Assembly: GCA_903813345.2 (NCBI GenBank)
Contig: CAIIXF020000003.1
Span: forward strand, 16,322,931-16,382,930
Reading direction: 5' to 3'
DNA length: 60,000 bases
Source of the DNA: Owenia fusiformis
Lineage: Eukaryota; Annelida; Polychaeta; Sabellida; Oweniidae
The position numbers and the translations under genes were made by a program. The notes beneath the pieces were generated by a model. The model searched no databases and was not told the DNA's origin. It saw only the letters and a list, made by a program, of their open reading frames with translations. Numbering within the stretch: the first letter of the stretch is position 1; the number at the start of each line of letters is the position of its first letter. This document shows positions 38,901 through 46,800 of the stretch, piece after piece.

Positions 38901-39390
38901 ACCTGAGTACGTCTATCAAGAAGTGAAGAAACGAGCACATGACTCACCAAATGTTGATTATGATCAAGCAGTTTGTGCTCAACCTGAGAACGTCTATCAA
39001 GAAGTGAAGGAACAAGCACATGACTTGCCAAATGTTGATTATGATTCAGCAGTTGCTGAGCAATCTGGAAATGTTTCCAAAGCAATGGCGATTTGTCTAA
39101 ATGATAACTCAAGCGACGATGACAAAATAAAGATAAATGCATATACAGAACCAGTTTATAATTCACTTTCTATTGGAAATAAAAACAAAATTAAACATGC
39201 CATTTCTCCGAGAGAGAAACATCCAACAGATAATTACTCTGTTTTAAGCAACACAAATAATTTCAAAGAGCAACAAAATATGCCACGATCACATGATAAA
39301 GAACAATGTCAGCAACTAAATGATTCATACATGGCAACTAATGCCATTGAAATGCTTGATAATGAACTTTATACAGGAGGTAAATTCTAA
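29947..39390 (+). CDS. Single-pass membrane protein: two SUEL-like domains, Thr-rich stalk, long tyrosine-rich tail
   Basis: Exons 29947-30031, 31308-32426, 37488-37566 and 38052-39390 join in phase to 873 aa. Exon 1 gives a signal peptide (CVYLFMFVMCTYASCEA). Residues about 30-116 and 122-210 are two cysteine-rich SUEL/galactose-lectin-like domains (NCNGQSTC and NYEEICYNC; CNNKQIC and NYEKVTYECEY). A Thr-rich stalk follows to about residue 400. The membrane span is VVPTVIGIAALTLMLIVLML (residues 404-423) with RKR behind it. The tail (~445 aa) has four and a half 27-aa repeats with paired tyrosines (DYDQAV, EYVYQEV), plus YNNV, which fits the Grb2-SH2 pattern YxNx. This suggests phosphotyrosine signalling, an inference. 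GGAG|GTAAAT just before the stop could be a splice donor to a further exon. A 5-kb intron 2 holds an antisense zinc-finger gene. Confidence 0.88.
32530..33475 (+). repeat. ~150-bp tandem repeat ending in a GGAC-rich tail
   Basis: Four to five degenerate units with ACACATAAAAATGGCC, TATGCTTCCAA and AACAAAATC(G/A)CTCCA. It ends with repeated GATGGACGGA words and CCTTGAACTTTGTTCGATGG. The same tail motif closes the repeat block at 57365-57420, so this is one mobile family. It lies in intron 2 of the 873-aa gene. Confidence 0.75.
33575..34010 (+). repeat. Related repeat starting CTGCAACTCCAAGGAG
   Basis: The start resembles the left end of the block at 54286 (CAGCAACTCCACGGAG). The body carries degenerate ~150-bp units with GGTGGCCATTTT and CAATAC..TATTTGTGATC. 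No coding content is visible. Confidence 0.6.
34265..35662 (-). CDS. C2H2 zinc-finger protein, 15 fingers, nested in an intron
   Basis: A 465-aa open frame without introns, antisense within intron 2 of the 873-aa lectin gene. After a ~45-aa leader with an NA(K/E)SMM(D/N)N repeat come 15 tandem Cys2-His2 fingers with the TGEKN(F/Y)KCD linker; all fingers retain their Cys and His ligands. The linker between fingers 7 and 8 is one residue shorter (TGENFKCD). Such proteins normally bind DNA in the nucleus; the target is unknown. No KRAB-like or SCAN-like domain is seen. CCTAG just upstream (before AAAGTCAATAATGC) could be a splice acceptor, so a 5' exon is possible. A minus-strand AATAAA lies near 34118-34123. 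Confidence 0.9.
   Translation of the reverse strand: MMDNAKSMMNNADNGITNAKRASLLKNDTSSITSGFQRGAKGHKGEHICDICQRVCKCKSALVTHYKIHTGEKNYKCDVCSKTFARKYSLKAHYVCHTGEKNFKCDACSKTFSGKSSLNLHYRIHTGERNYKCDVCSKTFTRKQSLNVHYVCHTGEKNYKCDVCSKTFSTKSSLNSHYKIHTGEKNYKCDVCSKTFPRKSSFNFHYRIHTGEKNFICDVCSKTFIQKSSLNSHYRNHTGENFKCDICSKIYTHKSSLNLHYRIHTGEKNFKCDVCSETFSRKYSLDSHNRIHTGEKNFKCDVCSKTFSRKFSLKLHHRIHTGEKNFKCDVCSKTFVQRSSLNLHHRIHTGEKNFKCDVCFKRFAQQNYLNLHYIIHTGQKNFKCDVCSKTFAHKTYLNSHYRIHTGEKNFKCDVCSKTFARRPYLNLHYKIHTGEKNFKCDICSKSYIQKINLKRHYRIHTKETL
35663..36760. other. Intronic stretch, no feature seen
   Basis: AT-rich DNA within intron 2 of the 873-aa lectin gene and 5' of the antisense zinc-finger gene, so it should contain that gene's promoter. 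No specific element was recognised. Confidence 0.4.
36760..37400 (+). pseudogene. Zinc-finger array decayed into an 83-bp minisatellite
   Basis: About eight tandem copies of a zinc-finger unit, recognisable as CD(L)..SKTFAQNTSLNLHYRIHTGEKN when frames are switched. Most units are 81-83 bp rather than the 84 bp of a 28-aa finger; they share the same damage in GATCTTTTCTTAAAACATT where Cys-Ser-Lys-Thr should be. No frame can read through. It is in the opposite orientation to the intact gene 1.1 kb away and most resembles its KTFAHKTYLNSHYRIH-type fingers. Confidence 0.85.
37700..37935 (+). repeat. ~45-bp intronic minisatellite, 5 copies
   Basis: Units of the form TTTGACACCGTTTCTTTGAG followed by CATTAGATAATTTATTGAGA, in intron 3 of the 873-aa gene. 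Confidence 0.85.
38707..39075 (+). repeat. 81-bp coding repeat in the receptor tail
   Basis: Four and a half units of 81 bp encode the 27-aa motif with NVDYDQAV, QPEYVYQEVKEQAHDSP. Both tyrosine contexts are kept in most units; unit 4 has PENVYQEV and the last partial unit has DYDSAV. The frame is preserved across all units. Confidence 0.92.
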
Positions 39391-39778
39391 AGTAATTCTA
39401 AGTAACTAAAGTAGACAATCAATTGTTGAATTTTTCATAGGATATAAAAAAGGCCTCATTTATGTTAAAATGGGCCTTTTTGAAAATTAAGGCCTAAATG
39501 TTTCTAAAAATTGGCCCACATATTTATATCTATGAAGTTAGTGCAAGGATTCGCAGGATTTGCATACAAAGGTACATGTATATTCTATGAAAGAATATCC
39601 ATTTTAAAATCCCATGTAGTAAAATGTGCCCCCATACAATATATGTGCTTCAGTATATTAAAATGTACCCAAGGCATACTTACCATATCTAGACATTCTC
39701 AGCTTAGATGTACATAGTCCAACATGAATAGTTTGTACATAGTACTACTTTACATCTGAAAATGAATAAATCTATAAA

Positions 39779-40282
39779 CAGGGTGTCCCAAAAAAAGCAT
39801 CACAAACAAATGTTTATAACTCAGTCATTTGGCATGGGTTATACCTTGTTCAATGTTCATTCAGACGCCCAAGTCTCATTGGTCTATTCCCAACGATCAC
39901 GATTTAATGGTCTTTTTACAAAATGTGTTCCAATTGCCGGCCCCGTCTCTGGAGGCAAACTTCAATGCGTCAGGCGAAGACTACATGCTCTCAGACATAT
40001 TTTGTAATAGGTCTCATCTGCCTTCTAATCTCTTGTTTCTAGGGTTGTTAGTGTTCACATTATATTTGAGCTTGCCCCGAGTCTGGGGGATCCATGAGAC
40101 AACTATGGGATTTGGAGCATGATTTGTAAAATTGCCATAAAATTGTGACCTTTGGGGGTAGACCCATGCAACTTGGTAGCATGATATAACATTGACAGGG
40201 GTATACTTAGATAAAATATGACATAATTTAAACATATGCTGAATGAGTTATTAAGTTTTGGTTACCTTTTTTGGCTCACCCT
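39779..40282. mobile_element. Palindromic element, ends CAGGGTGTCC / GGCTCACCCT
   Basis: The arms are inverted: CAGGGTGTCCCAAAAAAAGC against TTTTTTGGCTCACCCT, then GTTTATAACTCAGTCATTTGGCA against CTGAATGAGTTATTAA. About 504 bp, flanked by TATA-rich sequence, which would allow a TA target as in mariner-type elements. The short overlapping frames inside are not genes. Confidence 0.7.
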
Positions 40283-40727
40283 ATATATAACCTGAAAAAA
40301 CAAAAAAATACAATTGTCTGTTAGGCCTATTTGATTAATATCAGAGAATTGGAGAATGTCATTGAATTGTAGGAACAGTATGATTTATGAGTTCTTTGTG
40401 ATTTTTGTTACAGGTCACAGTTTTAAGATTGGTGTAGTTTGATGATTTTAATTTACACATATGACATCATTGTTCAAGTAAAATCTTACCAACAGGATCC
40501 CTCTAGCTCCTGTCTGTTCTACATGTTCTACTGTCTGTTCTCTAATGATTCAATCTTTCCATCCTTTAAAATCTGAAAGTTAAAGTACATGTTAAAATAT
40601 TATTACTTTTAACAACATATGAAATCTTTAGATTGGAATTCTCAAACACAGAGACTTTGACTGGTTGCTCTTGTCAAAACTTCAAGAAACAAACATTAAT
40701 CTAATTTAAAAGCATGATAAAGCAATA

Positions 40728-40850
40728 CACGGCATTACATGCAAAACGTTACCACCTGGCATTTGTTACAATTACAAAAGCTGAACACCAACCACCGATC
40801 GCTGTCCACGAAAAAAAGTTGGAGACTATAACAATAATGGTTATTGCCAA
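40728..40850 (+). mobile_element. Short copy of the hairpin-ended element family
   Basis: Has the left end GGCATTACATGCAAAACGTT, ACCACCTGGCATTTGTTACA, a vestige of the ACACCAACCACC microsatellite and GGAGACTATAACAATAATGG. The terminal hairpin is lost. Confidence 0.65.
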
Positions 40851-41017
40851 TAACAAAAACTATATTCATTTCATACTCACCATAGTACTGCAGGTATCTC
40901 TAGCACTAGTATTTTACAGAGCCATCAGACAAGAGACTTTGAACATGAGAAATAAATTCACAGTTTCATGATAAAATCTAAATGAACACAAAAGTGATTG
41001 CCTTTGATATGTCAAGT

Positions 41018-41386
41018 TTAAAGGTGCAACAATTAGTGTAGAGGGGCCATTAAACGATCATGGACCAGTGTCAAAATATATTCAAGTTTCGATATTTCAG
41101 CAAGACTAACATATATTTTTATTTTCTCCAAAGAAACCCCCTGGATGAACATTATTTCAGCTGACATTCCTCTTGAAACATGATGGATCTTAAAAATCTA
41201 TAAGTGGGACTCCCTTTATAGAAGCTCTGAACTGAATTAACACTTCTTAATGCTGAAATAGATAGTTTATCCATACATTTTAAGAAAATAGGTATGTCAA
41301 AGATGTTAAGCCAAATGTTGCCCTGATAGCTCAGAAAAAGTAAAAAAAATTGAATTTTTTCTCTACAGACCTTGTTGCCCCTTTAA
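41018..41386. mobile_element. MITE, 361 bp, TTAA target site
   Basis: Element 41022-41382 begins AGGTGCAACAATTAGTGTAG and ends CTACAGACCTTGTTGCCCCT. TTAA flanks it at 41018-41021 and 41383-41386. A TTAA duplication is typical of piggyBac and Kolobok superfamilies. No coding frame. Confidence 0.75.
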
Positions 41387-41389
41387 ATG

Positions 41390-42110
41390 TAAAATCATTA
41401 AAACACTAGAGGTATTTGTAATATGAAAGCGTCAAGTTTAGTTACTGCTATTTTGATTATATATTGATTGACTGTTTTTAAGATATATAAGGAATGTCAT
41501 TACAAAACAGAATCTATGTACAGGTTAAACCTTATTTTGAGTTAAAGAGACAAAATTCAAGGGTAAAATATTTCATGCAAAAATACATAATACATTCCTA
41601 TTACTATTATAATAAATCACACATGTAAGACACATTAAATTAATAATAAAAATCTATATTTATGTCCCAAACTAAATGCTTAACTCGATCATACAAAAAT
41701 GTTTCTTTCAATGCGTATCATAAGATACTACTTTGAGCCTTAATAATATCCAAATGGACGTTTATGAGTCGAAAATTGACATGAAACTTCAAAATAATAC
41801 TAAATACCAGATAATAAATAAGTGAATGGTCATTAGCAAATACATTTTCCATGACATCCTTGAAGCCATTCTGTAAAAATTATAACTAGTGTGATTTTCA
41901 TTTAAGTCAGGCAAGCTATAGCCATGCTGCAGCATCAGACTGGCAGCACTGTCACCACAGCAAATGTGACTAAGGCATTATATAAAAACACATTCTTTTT
42001 TCAAACAACATACATTTTTGAATAGTTTCATGTCAGTATTTTAGCTTTGTTAACTCACAAAACAAGACAGCCTCTAACTAAAGCTTTTTCAGAAATTCAT
42101 TCTGTAAAGA
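41390..42110. other. Intergenic, no feature seen
   Basis: AT-rich sequence with no exon, tandem repeat or TIR recognised. Confidence 0.4.
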
Positions 42111-42111
42111 A

Positions 42112-42768
42112 TGGGTATCGATATGGAGAACTTTTTGAACACATGTTTCTCTTTAACCAGTAAGTCATCAAAAATTTCTTATAATAGATTAAATTTGAAA
42201 TAGATATACATACTTTCATCTATATTGTTTTAAAAAACACATCAAACACTTGTTAGGTTCTTGGTATCATGTTTCCAGAGTGAAATGAAACATCTTTCCG
42301 AACCTCATTGGAACAAAACGACATCAACACAACATGTTTAGGTCTCTCAATATTGTAATTGTACAAAGGAAATTTTGGTTGATTTTAAAAAAGTATCTTG
42401 TTAATGAAATAAAAGGTTAATCTTGATTTTTACCTATTTTGGGGGGATTTTGTTTTAATTTTTTGAATACTTTTTTAAAATCAACCAAAAATATATATTG
42501 TATAACTTTAATATTGAGAGGTCTTAAAACATGTTGTTTATGCTATTTTGTTCCAACAAGGTTCGGAAAGACATTTTATTTCACTCTCAAAAATTGGTAA
42601 AAAAAAAAAATGTTAACAAAAACAGTTATATAAAATATTTCAAAATAATTTTTGCATTAAATTGTTGTCAATCAGTCAAAATAGCATGTATTTTTACAGA
42701 ATGTTTTCAATAATTGGTTTAAGAGAAAAACATTGTCGAATTCAGTTCACCATATCGATACCAATCCT
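42112..42768. mobile_element. Foldback element, ~655 bp, related to 5197-5619
   Basis: The ends are GGTATCGATATGGAGAAC and GTTCACCATATCGATACC. The arms continue inward (CATTGGAACAAAACGACATC against TTTTGTTCCAACAAGGTTCG) around a central inverted repeat (TTGGTTGATTTTAAAAAAGT against AAAATCAACCAAAAA). It is non-coding. Confidence 0.75.
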
Positions 42769-42789
42769 TAAGAAACATGTTTGTTATTA

Positions 42790-43003
42790 CATGGAGATGG
42801 TTCATTTATGAATTCTGGTATATTTTTTCCTCTTGATACAGGAGTTAAAAATCAGCTCAGTGATTTTCATAATACCTAGGTGAACAAAAAGGGGAAATAC
42901 CCCATAATTCATAGATGAGAGATTCACTTTTATACGGAGATAGGTTCATTTATAAATTCTTGGGTATCCTCTCCTCTTGTTGAATACAGGGGTTGAAAAT
43001 CAA
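42790..43003 (+). repeat. Two-copy direct repeat of ~145 bp
   Basis: GGAGATGGTTCATTTATGAA...CAGGAGTTAAAAATCA at 42792-42856 recurs as GGAGATAGGTTCATTTATAA...CAGGGGTTGAAAATCA at 42938-43002. Confidence 0.65.
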
Positions 43004-43829
43004 AAGTCTTAACAAAACTACAAAATTCTAGTACAAAAATATTTTCTTACTTTTCAAAATGAAGATGTGTGAGATCATCATGTTTTGTAAATTGTATACA
43101 ATACAAAAACATATATAACAGAGAAATACAAAGTAAATTACCTATAATTAGAACTCATCTCTCTGACTCAGAGGGAAATTATGATTCTAGCCATGATCAT
43201 CAACTATAGCGATAAATACTTATTGTAGACTATCAAATGATTTCAAAACTAAATATTATATACCTACAGTACATAAGCTTTATAACACATTCCCAATTAT
43301 GCTAAAAATTAACCTTAATGAATAATGATGCTTTGAAATGTTTCATCAATCATGATCATTCACTGGAATTCTACTTACTATAGGCAGTTTTTAATAAGGC
43401 CTTTTCTCTTGGTGTTTTTTAAATGAATACATCTCAATATTTGGAAAAAATAAAAAAAATATTGTAAAACATTGCCAAAATGAGAAGTACAAAATGTGTG
43501 ATTGTCTAAATACTGAGTAAACATGTACAAATTCAAACAGTAAATAACAAATCTATTGGCCTCAACCAGGCAAGAAAACTACATTGTAGAACATCAAAAT
43601 ATGACCAATAATTATATTCAGTTATTTGTTATAAACACTTAACAACACCCCAGTAAGGTCTGTGAACATAAAATTCTTTCTACTATAATTTCTATTGCCT
43701 TGATTAATGTCTGGCTACTTTACTTTAAGAAAAAATACAAAGAAAAATTACTTTCTCCATTATAAACATTCACTGTTTAAAGCACATAGCTAGTCAGATT
43801 CACTTTGTTGATCAAACTGTATAAAAAAT

Positions 43830-46800
43830 TCAGTTGTTGTCAAGCATGTTAAGCAAACCCCTAGGCACTCTAGTTGCTCTACGTTTGACAATTATGTTTG
43901 GCAGTTCATCAGATGCTTCCGAACTGAAGTGTGTTCTACACCTTTTTCTTTCATAAGCTCTTGATACATGCAGCTTCTGTGTTTTACTTCTCAGTTTTCT
44001 TTCAACTCTTTCATTTGCATCTGAGTCCTTCTCAATAGGTTTGCTATGTATTATACTGCTCAAATCTGGTAAAGATGAGTCCGTGGATGTATCTGATACA
44101 TTGATATCATCAAGCAAAACATCTGTTTCGAGAGTTATCTCTTCATATATGGTGGGTTTCTTAGTTTCTATAGTATCATAGGTTGTCAATTTTACCTCAT
44201 CCATAATGGATTTCTTGGTCTTTAAAGTATCGTAAGGGGTCAACTTTGCCTCATCTATGGTACATTTCTTAATTTCTAGACTATCACATGCGGTAAATTT
44301 TGCCTCATTTTTGGTAGATTTCTTAATCTCCATGGTATCATGTGGAGTCAACTTTACCTCATCTTTGGTATATTTCTTAATTTCTTTAGTACCATGAGAG
44401 GTCAATTTTGCCTCATTTTTGATAGATTTCTTAATCTCCATGGTATCATGTGGAGTCAACGCTACCTCATCTTTGGTAGATTTCTTAATTTCTATGGTAT
44501 CATGAGTGGTCAATTTTGCCTCGTCTTTGGTACATTTCTTAATGTCCATGGTATCATGTGGAGTCAACTCTACCTCATCTTTGGTAGATTTCCTAATTTC
44601 TATAGTATCATGAGATGTCACTTTTGCCTCATTTTTGGTACATTTCTTAATGTCCATGGTTTCATGTGGAGTCAACTCTACCTCATCCTTGGTAGATTTC
44701 TTAATTTCTATGGTATCATGAGATGTCACTTTTGCCTCATTTTTGATAGATTTCTCAATAGGTTTGCTATGAATTACACTGCTCAAATCTGGTAAAGATG
44801 AGTCTGTGGATATATCTGATACATTGATATCATCAGGCAAGTCATCGGGTTCAAGAATTATCACTTCTTCTATGGTGGGTTTCTTAGTTTCTGAAGAATG
44901 ATGTGGGTTGACTTTTTCCTCATCCTTGGTTTTCTTTATTCCTATAGAATCACGTTGGGGAAACTTTGCCCCATCTATTGTACATTTCTTAATTTCTAAA
45001 ATATCACTAGTGTCGTAATTTCCCTGATCTAAGGTTGATTTCTTAATTTCCATAGTATCACGAGGAGTCAACTTTGTTTCATCTGTGGAAGAATACTTAT
45101 CCTTTATGGTATTCTGAGGGGTGAACTTCAAAACATTTTGGCCTTTCACATGTTTATGCCATCTAGAATGACGTTTTAATGACACACTCTTATTTGTACT
45201 GTATGAACACAGGTCACATTTTAACAAATGCACATTCTTATGGTGAGCAATATGTCGTTTAAAAAATCTTACATAAGAGGTTGAGTATGCACAATTTGGA
45301 CATTTGAAATCTTTGAATTCACAAAGAGAAGAATCACCACTGGATTCATAGTCCTCGGGAAGATCTTGCATTGTGCTATCATTTTTTATTGTCAGGTTAT
45401 TTTGAGTTATGCATGAATCTTCTAAATGTACTTCATTTTTCATCAATACAAGAGTTGTGCTTCCAAATGTGCATATGTTTACATTTGATGGCATGCTATG
45501 ATCCTTTGTCACATCTATTATCTGCTTGTTTCTCTCATCAGATTGGTGTTCTTCACTAGAACATTGCCTTTTCCTTTTTCTTTTAGGCGAACCTTTTTGT
45601 TTGTTGCTTTTCCGTTTTGTACCACCAACAACTCGTTTCTTCTCTTTCTTTTTAAGTACAGTAGTTATTGGGTCAGCCATGTTGTTGTTTTCATCTACCT
45701 CTACAGACTGATTATTATCACCAGCACCACTTTTATTTACACCAGTCATTTCTTTGGTCTTAGCAACTTCAACAAAGTCACTTATCTTTTGAGAATCATC
45801 TGTACGAGTGACTTGTTTGTCAAGGGTAGGGGGTCTGGAATTATACATGAGATTTGAACTTTCCAAATTCATTTCATTTTCAAGTAGAGGTGGCTCATCG
45901 GACTTTACTGGTTCAGATTCTGGAGGTATTTTAACCTGGAATGTATTATCAGAATCTGAAGGAGACATTATATCTTGTTTATCCAGGAGATCAATACAGT
46001 GTTCGATGTCAAATTTCAGCTGGTCTGTGTTTTCTTCAAGTTCTTCAAACAAGGTAACTCCAGATAGCTTTGCATCTGAATAATTTGAATCAGTTGAAGT
46101 CTCTTTCATTGATATTCCCAATGTGTTCGAATTCACATCTAATAATGTCTCAAAATCCTTTTCCAAGAGAGCATTTTCATGATCTGGCCTGGAGATCAGC
46201 TCAGAGTCTGAAATATCATATGTTCTAATCAAACTGGTAAGATCACCTGAAGTCATATTGCTCCTATCTCCAGAAGGTGGGACATCAAGGGATTGATAGG
46301 TAAGTTCATTATCATCAAAACAGTTTTTTAATGCAACTGCAACTTTACCAAGTATCTCTGTCTCTTCATGAATATCAATGTTTTTGACATTTTCTATAGG
46401 ACTTGGAATTTCTTTTAAACAATGGGCTTCGTTTTTCAGCTTGGTTCTATCTTCCTGATGGGATAAAGATTCCTTCAATTTTGGAATGGGGTCATCCATT
46501 TCTTCATCTTTGGTAACTGATTTGGTCTTCTCCAACTGGTTTGAGTTCTTAATGGGTTCACTTAATGGCTCTCTTTCTCTCACTGGAGATTGGGTTAGAT
46601 TGATACTAGATGTGGTGATCTGTTTAACACATGTAGACTGTGTATTTGAGATGTTTGATGTACATTTGGCATATTTACTTTTTGTTTGGTTTGATTTTTT
46701 GCCTTTCAATCTAGTTTGCTTGACTTGTTTTCTAATATTAGGGCTGTCTTCTTCATATAGTCTGGTCCTGTGTCTACCCTTTTCTTGTGTGTTTACTCTT

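Noticed and set aside
39762-40235. Overlapping 70-100 aa frames on both strands
   Set aside because: They lie in a palindromic transposon and mirror each other across its axis.
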